DNA from: Clostridium sp. chh4-2 | GTDB taxonomy: Bacteria > Bacillota > Clostridia > Lachnospirales > Lachnospiraceae | Assembly: GCF_002899675.1 (NCBI RefSeq) | Contig: NZ_PKUU01000003.1 | Location: forward strand, 186,001 to 250,000 | Direction: 5' to 3' | Length of the DNA: 64,000 bases | Shown here: positions 1 through 8,817 of the stretch, one piece after another | Numbering within the stretch: the first letter of the stretch is position 1 | Layout: every line of letters begins with the position of its first letter | Translations under genes and position numbers: made by a program | Notes under the pieces: model-generated | What the model saw: the letters and a program-made list of their open reading frames with translations, nothing else | Told to the model about the DNA's origin: nothing | The model's database searches: none

Positions 1-2243
1 AAAAGGAATATGCCGAAAAAAGCAGTGCAGAGGGAAACTACGTAGCGAAGGAAGAAGCCAAAAAAGGCACCATGGCTTATTCCATTTTAAATGCTCACAA
101 TGTTTCCGATAACATGGACCATCTTAAAATCAAATTCGACGCTATGACATCACATGATATCACATTTGTAGGCATCATACAGACGGCAAAAGCTTCCGGC
201 ATGACGGAATTCCCGATTCCATATGTTATGACAAACTGCCATAACTCCCTCTGTGCGGTGGGCGGAACCATCAACGAAGACGATCACGTATTCGGACTTT
301 CCGCTGCTAAAAAGTACGGCGGAATCTTCGTGCCGCCTCATATTGCAGTTATGCACCAGTACATGCGGGAAATGATGGCCGGATGTGGTAAGATGATTCT
401 GGGCTCCGACAGCCATACCCGCTACGGTGCGTTAGGAACCATGGCCATCGGCGAAGGCGGCGGAGAGCTTGTAAAACAGCTGCTCTGCGATACTTACGAC
501 GTCACTTATCCCGGAGTTGTGGGCGTTTATCTGGAAGGTAAACCAGGCCCGGGAGTAGGCCCTCATGATATTGCCTTAGCCATCGTGGGAGCTGTATTCA
601 AAAGCGGTTATGTGAAAAATAAAGTGATGGAATTTGTAGGCCCCGGAATCTCTTCCATGACCACAGATTTCAGAAACGGCGTGGATGTAATGACCACAGA
701 AACCACCTGTCTGTCCTCCATCTGGAGAACGGATGAGGATACGAAAGAATTCTTAACCATGCATGGAAGAGGGGAAGAATACAAGGAGCTGAATCCTGCC
801 GACGTGGCTTATTACGACGGCATGGTCTATGTGGATTTAAGCGACGTAAAACCGATGATCGCCCTTCCATTCCATCCCAGCAATGTTTATACAATCGATG
901 AATTAAATGCCAATTTAGGTGATATTTTAAGAAGCGTGGAAGTGGAAGCGGAGAAGATCAGCGGAAACCGCGGCTTAAATTATAAACTGACCGACAAAAT
1001 TATCGGCGGAAAACTGTATGTACAGCAGGGAATTATCGCAGGATGCGCAGGCGGCAATTACAGCAATGTGATGGCGGCAGCCCATATTCTGAAGAACTGC
1101 AAATGCGGCCATGATGAATTTACCCTGTCCGTCTATCCGTCTTCCCAGCCTGTATTCATGGATCTGGTGAAGAAGGGGGCTGTGGCAGACCTGATGGCAG
1201 CGGGAGCGGCTGTTAAGACCGCATTCTGCGGGCCTTGTTTCGGCGCCGGAGATACGCCTGCGAACAATGCGCTCAGCATCCGCCATACAACCAGAAACTT
1301 CCCTAACCGTGAAGGTTCCAAACCCGGTTCCGGCCAGATGTCGGCCGTGGCTCTCATGGATGCCCGCTCTATCGCAGCGACCAGCGCAAACGGCGGTTTC
1401 CTGACCTCAGCGTCCAGAGTTATGGATGATTATGAGATTCCTGCCTATGAGTTCGACGACTCTTCCTATGTTAGCCGTGTTTATCAGGGATTCGGCAAGG
1501 CGGAAAAGGAAAATGACCTGGTTTACGGACCAAATATTAAAGACTGGCCTCAGATGAGCGCCTTAACCGACAACATCCTGCTGAAAGTATGCTCCAAGAT
1601 CATGGATGAGGTGACAACCACTGATGAACTGATCCCGTCAGGAGAGACTTCTTCTTACCGTTCCAATCCTCTGGGACTTGCAGAATTTACCCTGTCCAGA
1701 AGAGATCCGGAATATGTGGGGAGGGCAAAAGCAGTTGATGTGGTGGAGAAATCCAGAGCCGCAGGAAACTGTCCTTTCGAAGCAGCTCCTGAGTTAAAAG
1801 AAATCTTTGAAAAGATTCATCAGATTCCGGGCAATGAAGACGTTAAAGCGTCGGATACAGAGATCGGAAGCATGATTTACGCAGTGCGCCCAGGCGACGG
1901 TTCCGCCCGCGAACAGGCGGCCAGCTGTCAGAGAGTGCTGGGCGGACTTGCCAACATCGCATTTGAATACGCGACGAAACGCTACCGTTCCAATGTGATG
2001 AACTGGGGCATGATTCCATTCCTGATGGATGCAGACCCTGAATTTGAAATCGGCGACTATATCTATGTCCCGGGCATTAAACAGGCCTTAGACGGGGATA
2101 TGAGCGATATTAAAGCATATGTGATCGGAGATACGGTTAAGACTTTGACCCTTCATATCGCTGATATGACGCCGGAAGAGCGTAAGATTGTAAAAGCCGG
2201 CAGCCTTATTAATTATAATCAGGTGAAAATGTTGAATCATTAA
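1..2243 (+). CDS. Aconitase-superfamily hydratase (5' end outside the window)
   Basis: Iron-sulfur hydro-lyase of the aconitase/isopropylmalate dehydratase superfamily; substrate not determinable. The frame is open from base 3, and the ATG at 72 has no ribosome site and is preceded by 23 in-frame codons, so the true start lies upstream of the window. Counting from the ATG at 72: GSDSHT at 111-116 (substrate/cluster loop), Cys325 in GCAGGN and the CGPC pair Cys386/Cys389, matching the three cluster ligands of aconitase; a C-terminal swivel domain carries GDGSAREQA. In Clostridia this family is usually annotated only as hydratase, separate from citric-cycle aconitase. It is followed by a strong hairpin. 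Family call is firm; function is open. Confidence 0.85.
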   Translation, partial: KEYAEKSSAEGNYVAKEEAKKGTMAYSILNAHNVSDNMDHLKIKFDAMTSHDITFVGIIQTAKASGMTEFPIPYVMTNCHNSLCAVGGTINEDDHVFGLSAAKKYGGIFVPPHIAVMHQYMREMMAGCGKMILGSDSHTRYGALGTMAIGEGGGELVKQLLCDTYDVTYPGVVGVYLEGKPGPGVGPHDIALAIVGAVFKSGYVKNKVMEFVGPGISSMTTDFRNGVDVMTTETTCLSSIWRTDEDTKEFLTMHGRGEEYKELNPADVAYYDGMVYVDLSDVKPMIALPFHPSNVYTIDELNANLGDILRSVEVEAEKISGNRGLNYKLTDKIIGGKLYVQQGIIAGCAGGNYSNVMAAAHILKNCKCGHDEFTLSVYPSSQPVFMDLVKKGAVADLMAAGAAVKTAFCGPCFGAGDTPANNALSIRHTTRNFPNREGSKPGSGQMSAVALMDARSIAATSANGGFLTSASRVMDDYEIPAYEFDDSSYVSRVYQGFGKAEKENDLVYGPNIKDWPQMSALTDNILLKVCSKIMDEVTTTDELIPSGETSSYRSNPLGLAEFTLSRRDPEYVGRAKAVDVVEKSRAAGNCPFEAAPELKEIFEKIHQIPGNEDVKASDTEIGSMIYAVRPGDGSAREQAASCQRVLGGLANIAFEYATKRYRSNVMNWGMIPFLMDADPEFEIGDYIYVPGIKQALDGDMSDIKAYVIGDTVKTLTLHIADMTPEERKIVKAGSLINYNQVKMLNH

Positions 2244-2264
2244 TAGAGTGCGCCATAAAAGTGT

Positions 2265-2315
2265 AAAACGGGGCGGTTGGAGGAACATTAAATGTTCGTC
2301 CAGCCGCCCTGTTTT
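2265..2315. terminator. Bidirectional terminator between hydratase and GNAT gene
   Basis: Near-perfect inverted repeat: an A4 run plus CGGGGCGGTTGG on the left pairs with CCAGCCGCCCTG plus T4 on the right. A second inner stem, GAACATT/AATGTTC, continues toward a tiny loop. It sits between two convergent genes, with A-run left and T-run right, so it can end transcription in both directions. Confidence 0.8.
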
Positions 2316-2322
2316 GTTCGTG

Positions 2323-2820
2323 CTATTTCATCCTTTTTTCAAGAATAAAACTTCCCGTTTCAATGTCTTTGGGATTTTCTATTTTTATAACATGAAAACC
2401 GCATTTATTAATGTAAAAATGATGATTTCTATGTGAAAAAATGGGTGTTTCTGTTTTCCATATCTCTGTATTGGGAAATTCATGTTCGACAAAATCCCAA
2501 ACTATTTTGCCAATGCCTTTGTTTTCTTCTGCTGGGTCAATAAATACGTTTCCAAGGAAGTTGTGATTGGTGTCTGTGTTAATCCAAAGTATAATAGCGC
2601 CTATAACTTTTCCGGCTTTTAAAATTTTATAGGAGGTTGAGGCATTATCAAGCGCATAGCGGCGTAAAAAATCACCATTATCATAGCCAGGAGGACCGCC
2701 ACAGTTTCTTCCTAAATGGATTCTGGTATCTTCATCAAAAGCGCGCTTCATAATAGGGGTAAGAACCTCAATATCCTTTTCCCGCACTTCTTCAAACACT
2801 AAATCCCTATATGTTTTCAT
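2323..2820 (-). CDS. GNAT-family N-acetyltransferase
   Basis: Predicted 165-residue acetyl-CoA-dependent N-acetyltransferase; acceptor unknown. The Gcn5 fold is suggested by a central strand ending in GNVFIDPAEENKGIGK, where the acetyl-CoA P-loop motif (Q/R-x-x-G-x-G/A) appears as the degenerate ENKGIG, and by a C-terminal F-Y-x-x-x-G-F region near FYINKCGF. The start at 2820 (MKTYRD) is chosen over an ATG 7 codons upstream because AGAGG lies at proper spacing before it. It is the last gene of an AT-rich minus-strand run of small accessory genes whose base composition differs from the flanking housekeeping DNA. Confidence 0.72.
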   Translation of the reverse strand: MKTYRDLVFEEVREKDIEVLTPIMKRAFDEDTRIHLGRNCGGPPGYDNGDFLRRYALDNASTSYKILKAGKVIGAIILWINTDTNHNFLGNVFIDPAEENKGIGKIVWDFVEHEFPNTEIWKTETPIFSHRNHHFYINKCGFHVIKIENPKDIETGSFILEKRMK

Positions 2821-2879
2821 TGATTTTTCCTCTTTCGCCAAGTTTTGTACTCCGCCATATTATCAGGCAGACTGGAATT

Positions 2880-3392
2880 TTACAGTTCGATATCCACCTG
2901 ATATGCTTCATCAATTAAGATATAGTTACAGCTGAATTTTTGACACATGTCAAAATTATAATTATTTTCTTCGATTAATCTTTCTTCTGAAAGCCATGAA
3001 TCTTCAATGCGGCTTTCGATAATATTTCCGTATTTACATATCTTATCAAAGTTTCTCTTTATATAAGACTCTGTCATTACGAGACAATAATACCTGATTT
3101 CCTGTAAATACCCGGCACTAAAATCCTTTTTCCAATCGAAAGGTATATAGCAGCCTTCAACGATAAGATTTTGCTTATTTTCAACCGCCGTTTTAATCAT
3201 TTCTCTGATAATCGGCCATAAATAATCTGTGAGCTTATCATCATCTTCGGGAGTTAAATCCGTATTTTTACTACGTATCAGTCCCATTTTTATATGGTCA
3301 ATCGAAAGGTAAGGATATTTATATTTTTCAAGCATCTTTTGCGCCAACAAAGTCTTTCCTGTATGAGAACTTCCAGCGATTAAAATAATCAT
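2880..3392 (-). CDS. Small P-loop kinase-like ATPase
   Basis: 170-residue protein starting MIILIAGSSHTGKT, so a Walker A loop lies at residues 7-14. This placement is typical of adenylate/shikimate-kinase-like or zeta-toxin-like P-loop kinases. The IVEGCYIPFDW segment in the middle resembles the second-strand region of small kinases that sets up the phosphate acceptor. It contains no obvious nucleoside-kinase signature, so the substrate is unknown. GGAG lies 7 bases before the ATG. It probably shares a transcript with the upstream small genes (18 bp gap to the DUF4318-like gene). Confidence 0.6.
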   Translation of the reverse strand: MIILIAGSSHTGKTLLAQKMLEKYKYPYLSIDHIKMGLIRSKNTDLTPEDDDKLTDYLWPIIREMIKTAVENKQNLIVEGCYIPFDWKKDFSAGYLQEIRYYCLVMTESYIKRNFDKICKYGNIIESRIEDSWLSEERLIEENNYNFDMCQKFSCNYILIDEAYQVDIEL

Positions 3393-3410
3393 TCTCTGTC
3401 TCCGTAAAGT

Positions 3411-3641
3411 TTATTTTTCTCTGCATTTAATTCCGTAGTTTCCCCGGCTTCCAAGCTGATATCCCCGGTATATTTCATATGTTTTCTCATCGATCACAAC
3501 TTCATCATCGCCAGGAAAAGAATAGGAGTATCCGTTTTCTTCACAGTATTTAGAAATTGCCTGCTGTGCCTTTTTTACAGTCGGATAAACATCACTGGTC
3601 TCATAAGGTACCCAAAAAGCTTTTTTTAACATTTTAAGCAT
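3411..3641 (-). CDS. DUF4318-like small protein
   Basis: 76-residue soluble protein. The pattern YPTVKKAQQAISKYC, then a F-x-x-x-D-x-V segment and the C-terminal GSRGNYGIKCREK tail match what I recall of the DUF4318 domain found in Clostridia and Bacilli; function unknown. A GGGG-rich ribosome site precedes the ATG. It sits between a P-loop kinase and an unknown gene in the AT-rich run. The assignment rests on motif memory and would need a profile search. Confidence 0.5.
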   Translation of the reverse strand: MLKMLKKAFWVPYETSDVYPTVKKAQQAISKYCEENGYSYSFPGDDEVVIDEKTYEIYRGYQLGSRGNYGIKCREK

Positions 3642-3710
3642 ATAATTACCCCTTTCAATTTAAATAATAAATATTAGCAAGAACCGATTTGTCTCCCCTA
3701 TAAGCTGAAA

Positions 3711-4250
3711 TTAAGCAATCTGCTCGATACGGCATTTTTGACACAGAGGATAGTTTGCAATAAAAGGTGCTGTCTTTTCTTTCATTTCAAGAAACGAGGT
3801 TCCATAAAAATATAGAGCTGTGTATGTATTTCCCTCCCAATAGCTGTACATTCTGCCGGTTTCTCCTAATGCCTGTTCCATTTGTTCAACCGCATAATTG
3901 ATATCACAAGTCTGGTAAATATCATCAGGTAAATCAACACCATTGAAATAATATGCTATGCCCTCTAATGTTCCCACTTCAATTTCCGGTTCTAACCCTT
4001 GCAATACGGAACCCTTGGGAATTCCTATTTTGTTGAGCAAATCCGTCAAATATTCAATACAGTCCAAATCGTCATTGTTCAAGTGAATTTCTATATCACA
4101 ATAGGCAATTTCTCCATCGGGATTTTGAGCCGTACCTCCCCCGGTTATTTCGCCTAACTGTTTATTCTCCAATATTTCCTGCAGCGCATCTTCTAATTCA
4201 AATCTGTGCTTCGGCTGAAATCTGGCATTTAATTTTAATGTTAAATCCAT
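3711..4250 (-). CDS. Unrecognised 179-residue protein
   Basis: I do not recognise this protein. It is acidic and soluble, with no signal peptide or membrane segment. It has a glycine-rich turn (ITGGGTAQ) followed by a strand with alternating acidic residues (EIAYCDIEIHL), and a C-terminal CxxC (LCQKC). The start is well supported by AGGAGAT seven bases upstream. The small size, AT-rich composition and company of other orphan genes would fit an immunity or accessory protein, but nothing in the sequence proves this. Confidence 0.6.
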   Translation of the reverse strand: MDLTLKLNARFQPKHRFELEDALQEILENKQLGEITGGGTAQNPDGEIAYCDIEIHLNNDDLDCIEYLTDLLNKIGIPKGSVLQGLEPEIEVGTLEGIAYYFNGVDLPDDIYQTCDINYAVEQMEQALGETGRMYSYWEGNTYTALYFYGTSFLEMKEKTAPFIANYPLCQKCRIEQIA

Positions 4251-4262
4251 TGTTTTATCTCC

Positions 4263-4571
4263 TTATTTTATGCAAAATGTTTCCTTGCAATTTTTTTCAA
4301 GAAATAGATGATTATCGTGTGCAGTTAGTGGTGGTTTATGAACAAGTGCGGCATCGATATCGACATAATAATCTGCTTTAATATTTTCATTAACGGGCAA
4401 GTTATCAAGAGGCAGTTCTTCAAAATTATATCGTGCACAGAATATTGAAATAAAATCCTTGGTATCTGCCTCTGCTTGAATTTCTGCCACTCGTTTCTTT
4501 AATTCAGACACGGAACAACTTGGACCGTGAAGCATTCTGTCTCTTGGATACATTTCAATGTAAATAAGCAC
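4263..4571 (-). CDS. Unrecognised 102-residue protein (GTG start)
   Basis: Short soluble protein without a recognisable domain. The reading frame opens with GTG at 4571, preceded by GGAGG at 11 bases; an internal ATG lies 6 codons further in. The stop is 12 bases before the start of the next gene downstream on the minus strand, so the pair is very likely co-transcribed and may work together. Function unknown. Confidence 0.5.
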   Translation of the reverse strand: MLIYIEMYPRDRMLHGPSCSVSELKKRVAEIQAEADTKDFISIFCARYNFEELPLDNLPVNENIKADYYVDIDAALVHKPPLTAHDNHLFLEKNCKETFCIK

Positions 4572-4591
4572 GTTTTAAATTTCCTCCCTCA

Positions 4592-4969
4592 TTACTCTTT
4601 CAAATGCTGCATTCTTTTATTTATGAACGCAGAAATCAACATAGCGGTTATTCCCAAAATGAGGTAAATTCCTGCATAAATGTTAAAACCAGATTCGCCC
4701 ATATCAAAAAATATCCATGTGCCTGATACGAATAAGATTGCTGTAATAAACGGCAAACTCCATAGATTTCGAATATTTGTTCCTGCAATAACGCCCATGA
4801 AAACAGAATAGATCGGATTTACTGCAAAAAACAGTAAGAAACAAGCAGCCATCCCGGCATCACTTTTTACAAAAGTAATTACAAGCCAGGGAAAGGCCAG
4901 CATAACTATTGCAGAAATTACCAGCCAAAAGACAAATTTATTTTTCATAAAAGTTATAAATACCTCCAT
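4592..4969 (-). CDS. Small four-helix membrane protein
   Basis: 125 residues with about four hydrophobic helices (near residues 13-35, 40-62, 70-88 and 97-115), so an inner-membrane protein of unknown role. Conserved-looking features are the charged gap KSDAGMAA between helices 1 and 2, and GTWIFFDMGES between helices 3 and 4. Start uncertain: the first ATG overlaps a GGAGG that would serve the second ATG 7 codons later (MKNKF). It is the first gene of the small minus-strand group. Confidence 0.6.
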   Translation of the reverse strand: MEVFITFMKNKFVFWLVISAIVMLAFPWLVITFVKSDAGMAACFLLFFAVNPIYSVFMGVIAGTNIRNLWSLPFITAILFVSGTWIFFDMGESGFNIYAGIYLILGITAMLISAFINKRMQHLKE

Positions 4970-5014
4970 CTATCCCGCCCTTCAACTTTTTTCGTCCTAC
5001 TTGAGTTCCAAATC

Positions 5015-5821
5015 TCAGATAGGAATAAACTCCGGCTTTCTTTCATGATAAACCGTATAATAGCGGAAACCGCAATTTTGCAGTACCGGCTTTAACCGCT
5101 GAAAGTCATAGGCCAGATGTTCCGGTGTGTGCGCATCAGAACCGATGGTTAAGATTTCCCCTCCCAGTTCGCGGTATCTGGACAGGATCTCTTCACTGGG
5201 ATTGGGGTGTCCAAGCTTATACTTATAACCGCCGGTATTGCACTCCAAGCCCTTACCCTTTTCAATCAATGTCTTTAATATAGGATCGATTAAATCCCTG
5301 TATTCTTCTAAAGAATAAAATTCATTTTTATTAGGCCCATAACGTACAACATAGTCCAGATGGCCGAATACGTCAAAGCAGTCCAGTTCCTTAACCCGTT
5401 TCAAAGTGATTTCAAAATATCGGCAGTAGGCTTCTTTTTCAGTACGTCCCTGGAAAAATTCGGGATAATAAGGATCTTTCCGGTCGATAAAATGGCTGGA
5501 ACCGATGATAAAGTCAAATGTATGATTCTTTACAAAGTCTTCTAAATACTCTTTAATATGAAGCTGAAGCCCCAGCTCGATACCTATATTGACTTTTATC
5601 CGGCTCAAATATTCCTCCCGTATCCGGTTCATAAAGGGCAGATAGGAATCAATATCCAATTCAAAGATAGGCCCTAAGCCTGGAACCACTACGTCATGGT
5701 CATGATGATCAGTAATGCATATTTCCTTCATGCCCAATTTGATGGCCTGATCAAGCTGCTTGGAAACCGGAGTGTCGGAATCCCCGGAAAAATCAGTGTG
5801 CGTGTGAAAGTCAGAAAACAT
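5015..5821 (-). CDS. PHP-domain phosphatase, histidinol-phosphatase type
   Basis: 268-residue PHP metal-dependent phosphoesterase of the HisJ/HisK type. The start at 5821 (MFSDFHTHTDFSGDS) is preferred over ATGs 36 codons upstream, because GGAG sits 7 bases before it and the metal motif FHTHTDFSGDS must be N-terminal. Further metal ligands are visible: ITDHHD, a Glu in IGIEL, SSHF, FGHLD and IGSDAHTPE, giving the full set of H and D positions. No other his genes are nearby, so it may act on another phosphomonoester. The gene is alone on its strand, head-to-head with the phosphate transporter gene. Confidence 0.82.
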   Translation of the reverse strand: MFSDFHTHTDFSGDSDTPVSKQLDQAIKLGMKEICITDHHDHDVVVPGLGPIFELDIDSYLPFMNRIREEYLSRIKVNIGIELGLQLHIKEYLEDFVKNHTFDFIIGSSHFIDRKDPYYPEFFQGRTEKEAYCRYFEITLKRVKELDCFDVFGHLDYVVRYGPNKNEFYSLEEYRDLIDPILKTLIEKGKGLECNTGGYKYKLGHPNPSEEILSRYRELGGEILTIGSDAHTPEHLAYDFQRLKPVLQNCGFRYYTVYHERKPEFIPI

Positions 5822-5911
5822 GAGTATGCTCCTTTTACTGTTATGTGTGTAAATGATTTCTTTATTAAGTGTAGTGCCCTTGGGGTGGGATGTCAATGGC
5901 GATACTATCTT

Positions 5912-6037
5912 AGTTTTTGCATTCCGCACGCTTACAGCCTCTTATGCCCGAATGCGGAATACTGGCCCCTCTGCATTGGCGGGCGCTGAGAAAATGGGCC
6001 GGGGCTCACAGCAGGAACCATGCGGAATGCAAAAACT
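5912..6037. repeat. 17-bp perfect inverted repeat with 92-base spacer
   Basis: Bases 5912-5928 (AGTTTTTGCATTCCGCA) are exactly complementary to 6021-6037. The spacer is GC-rich with short internal complementarities (for example GGCCCC near 5963 against GGGGC near 6001) and a third partial copy of the GAATGCGGAA core near 5953. It lies between divergent genes, so it is not a plain terminator for either. Confidence 0.7.
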
Positions 6038-6085
6038 TCAACTGCATTAGGGATATTATACAGCAGATGCGGGTATAAAAAGCAA

Positions 6086-6124
6086 TTTAACTTAAATTTA
6101 ACGAAAATTTATCGAATTCTTAAA
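6086..6124 (+). promoter_or_regulatory. Pho-type box ahead of the Na/Pi transporter
   Basis: Four hexamers repeat at exactly 11-base intervals: TTTAAC (6086), TTTAAC (6097), TTTATC (6108) and CTTAAA (6119), each separated by 5 bases. This matches the known architecture of PhoP boxes in Bacillota (TT(A/T/C)ACA repeated every 11 bases). It ends 29 bases before the -10 element, the expected position for an activator. Confidence 0.65.
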
Positions 6125-6129
6125 AAAGA

Positions 6130-6159
6130 TTGAAATAAAAAGCCTGTCTATGTTATCAT
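6130..6159 (+). promoter_or_regulatory. Promoter of the Na/Pi transporter gene
   Basis: TTGAAA (6130-6135), an 18-base spacer, then TATCAT (6154-6159), directly downstream of the Pho-type box. The -35 is modest and the spacer 1 base long, which fits activator dependence. Confidence 0.5.
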
Positions 6160-6216
6160 TGAACTGTCTGCGTTTGCAGAAATACAAAAGATTTTATTTT
6201 TGGTGAGGAGGATTTT

Positions 6217-7902
6217 ATGTCAATCAGTGACATTTCGAATCTGTTTGGGTTCTTGGGCGGTCTTGGTATGTTCTTATATGGTATGAACATTATGGCAGAC
6301 GGTATGCAAAAAACTGCCGGATCTAAGATGAGCCAGTTTTTGGGGATGCTGACAAACAACCGCTTTTTGGCAGTGGGGCTGGGAGCCTTGATTACGGCTA
6401 TTATTCAGAGCAGCGGTGCCACTACGGTCATGGTGGTTGGTTTTGTAAGTGCTGGGGTTTTAAATCTGTCTCAGGCAGTGGGAGTAATTATGGGCGCCAA
6501 TATCGGTACCACAATTACTGCATGGATTGTATCCATGAGTCAGCTGGGGGATGCTTTTGAAGTTATGAAGCCGGCATTTTATGCGCCGTTTTTAATTGGT
6601 ATTGGCGCGCTTTTGCTGGTATTTGCAAAAAAACAGAGACAAAAAACAATTGGGGAGATTCTCATCGGTCTGGGCCTTCTGTTCATGGGACTGGATTTGA
6701 TGTCGGATTCCATTTCCGTATATACGGATGCTCCGATTTTCGCTAAGGCATTCGAGGTGCTGGGAGGAAATCCTTTGTTGGGCATGCTGATCGGTGCGCT
6801 TGTTACCGCATTGCTGCAGAGCTCTTCCGCATCGGTCGGTATCCTGCAGACGCTGGCAATGAACGGCGTGGTTACCACCGGGGCGGCCATCTACATTACA
6901 TTGGGACAGAATATCGGTTCCTGTGTGACGGCCATGATTTCCAGTGCCGGCGGTTCCAGAACAGCCAAGAGGGCTGCTGCGATCCATCTGAGTTTTAATA
7001 TTATCGGCGCGGTGATTTTCGGTGTGTTGGGCTTTGTGATGTTTACGATCAGGCCCTCGTTTGGTATGAGCGGGATTTCCGCCGTGCAGATTTCCATATT
7101 CCATACGATTTTCAACCTGACTAATACGGCTCTTTTATTCCCGTTTGCTAATCAGCTGGTTAAATTATCCGGCATTCTGGTGAAGGATAAACCGGAAGAA
7201 GGTTTGGCAGAAGGAGAAGAGGGAGAAGGCGATGAGGCAGTTCTGGCAGGCAGGCATTTGGACGAAAGAATCTTTGAATCGCCTGCATTTGCAGTGGAAA
7301 CTGCGGCGCTGGAAGTGGTTCATATGGGCCAGATTGCGACTGAAAATGTGAAAAGGGCCATTGATGCCATTATCACAGGCAATATAAATGAAGTGGAAGA
7401 AGTTTATAAGACGGAAAAAGTGATCAACAACATGGAAAAACTGCTGACCGAGTATCTGATTAAGGTGGATAACCTGTCCCTGACCGAACATCAGAAATTA
7501 GTTGTCAACGATCTGTTCTACAGCGTCAGCGATATTGAACGCGTGGGAGATCATGCGGAAAACTTAGCGGAGTCGGCGGAATACATGGTGAATCACAAGC
7601 TGGATTTCTCAGAGACGGGAATCGCGGATTTAGAGGAGATCAGCAGCTCCGTTTTGAAGGCATTTGAATATGCCATCGACGCGAGACAGACTGGAAACAT
7701 GGATTCTGTCCGTAAAGTGAGCCAGTACGAGGACGATGTGGACAGCATAGAGGAAGAACTGAGAGAGAAGCATATCGAGCGTCTTTCCACCGGTGAATGT
7801 GCTCCTTCGGCAGGAGTTATGTTCCTGGATATAATCAGCAATATGGAACGTATTTCCGACCATGCTTATAACCTGGCAGGATACGTTAAAAATGAGCAGT
7901 AG
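6217..7902 (+). CDS. Na+/phosphate cotransporter with C-terminal PhoU-like domain
   Basis: 561-residue member of the NptA/PiT-unrelated Na/Pi cotransporter (SLC34-like) family, taking up inorganic phosphate with sodium. The membrane domain (about 1-310) carries the two inverted-repeat signatures, QSSGATT at 64-70 and QSSSAS near 201-206, which form the transport core. After an acidic linker (LAEGEEGEGDEA) a helical PhoU-like domain (about 350-561) follows, thought to regulate flux. A GAGGAGG ribosome site precedes the ATG. The four-repeat Pho-type box upstream suggests phosphate-starvation induction. A strong terminator follows, so it is monocistronic. Confidence 0.9.
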   Translation: MSISDISNLFGFLGGLGMFLYGMNIMADGMQKTAGSKMSQFLGMLTNNRFLAVGLGALITAIIQSSGATTVMVVGFVSAGVLNLSQAVGVIMGANIGTTITAWIVSMSQLGDAFEVMKPAFYAPFLIGIGALLLVFAKKQRQKTIGEILIGLGLLFMGLDLMSDSISVYTDAPIFAKAFEVLGGNPLLGMLIGALVTALLQSSSASVGILQTLAMNGVVTTGAAIYITLGQNIGSCVTAMISSAGGSRTAKRAAAIHLSFNIIGAVIFGVLGFVMFTIRPSFGMSGISAVQISIFHTIFNLTNTALLFPFANQLVKLSGILVKDKPEEGLAEGEEGEGDEAVLAGRHLDERIFESPAFAVETAALEVVHMGQIATENVKRAIDAIITGNINEVEEVYKTEKVINNMEKLLTEYLIKVDNLSLTEHQKLVVNDLFYSVSDIERVGDHAENLAESAEYMVNHKLDFSETGIADLEEISSSVLKAFEYAIDARQTGNMDSVRKVSQYEDDVDSIEEELREKHIERLSTGECAPSAGVMFLDIISNMERISDHAYNLAGYVKNEQ

Positions 7903-7910
7903 ATCATAGA

Positions 7911-7962
7911 GGACGGCAGAAAATGATTCGGATTTCCGGATATTTTCTGCCGTCCGTTTTCA
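7911..7962 (+). terminator. Rho-independent terminator of the Na/Pi transporter gene
   Basis: GGACGGCAGAAAAT pairs perfectly with ATTTTCTGCCGTCC across a 17-base loop, followed by GTTTTCATTTT, nine bases after the stop codon. Confidence 0.85.
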
Positions 7963-8085
7963 TTTTACAGGAATAATTAATGATAAAATGAAAAAACATT
8001 AAAAATATGGAATAAATGGGATTAACTTTGTCAATGCTCTCTTTTGAATAGTAATAGATTCTGTTACAAGTGTTAAGGAGATCAG

Positions 8086-8712
8086 ATGAGAAAGTTTTTG
8101 TTATTTGTGATTACCGTGTTATCCATTATTACAGTGACAGGCACCACGGTGCGGGCGGATGAAAGTGAAGCGCGTATCATAACAACAGAGCAGTTTATAG
8201 AAAAATTACAATATATTGATGATACTTCCACAAGATATGCGGTTTCCAATGATATCAATATCCGTACGGAGCCCAATACCAACTGCGAAGTCTACAGGCA
8301 TACAAGATACAATGAAAAATTTGAAGTTCTGCTGGAGCTGGGCGGATGGAGTATGGTTTCGAAAGAAGGCATGGTTGCATTTATTAAATCCGAATATCTG
8401 TCAAAAGAAGAAACAGCCGTTTATATGGGAAAATTTAAAATCAGCCATTACTGCTGTGAAAAATACAAGCATATATGCGGTACCGGAAGCGGGAAAACAG
8501 CCACCGGACTGGATGTGCGGCCGGGCCTGATATCCGTGGACCCGAAACTGATACCGCTTGGATCAGTTGTGATCATCAACGGCAAGGAGTACCGGGCGGA
8601 AGATACCGGAGGAATGATAAAGGGGAAAAAGATTGATATGGCGGTTACCTATCATCAGGAAGCCCTGGATCTGGGTGTCTATTATGCCGATGTGTATGTA
8701 AAAAAGAAATGA
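8086..8712 (+). CDS. Secreted SH3-like plus 3D-domain cell-wall protein
   Basis: 208 residues with a signal peptide (about 1-24, ending VRA). A bacterial SH3-type region follows (about 50-110, with NDINIRTEPN and the W-x-x-V pattern), then a C-terminal 3D domain (about 115-208). The 3D domain is named for three conserved Asp: here TGLDVRPG, AEDTGG and KKIDMAV. 3D domains share the double-psi beta-barrel fold of MltA-type lytic transglycosylases and occur in Rpf/YabE-like proteins that remodel peptidoglycan. An AAGGAG site precedes the ATG. It stands alone; a wall-turnover role is inferred. Confidence 0.85.
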   Translation: MRKFLLFVITVLSIITVTGTTVRADESEARIITTEQFIEKLQYIDDTSTRYAVSNDINIRTEPNTNCEVYRHTRYNEKFEVLLELGGWSMVSKEGMVAFIKSEYLSKEETAVYMGKFKISHYCCEKYKHICGTGSGKTATGLDVRPGLISVDPKLIPLGSVVIINGKEYRAEDTGGMIKGKKIDMAVTYHQEALDLGVYYADVYVKKK

Positions 8713-8753
8713 CATAACGGTTCAGCAGGTCTGTGCATTTACGAAATGACAGC

Positions 8754-8802
8754 ATTTGCCCCCCGGACGGCTCTGTATCACGGCGCCGGCCAGGGGGCAA
8801 AT
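8754..8802. repeat. GC-rich inverted repeat between convergent genes
   Basis: ATTTGCCCCC at 8754 pairs with GGGGGCAAAT ending at 8802, with extra GGC/GCC pairing inside. It lies between the 3D-domain gene and the ferredoxin gene, both of which end here. There is no T-run, so termination would be weak or need other factors. Confidence 0.5.
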
Positions 8803-8817
8803 CGGTTGTCAGGACGT

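Noticed and set aside
5696..6050. Two plus-strand open frames (97 and 65 codons)
   Set aside because: They run through the antisense of the PHP gene and the inverted repeat, with no ribosome site or protein-like composition.
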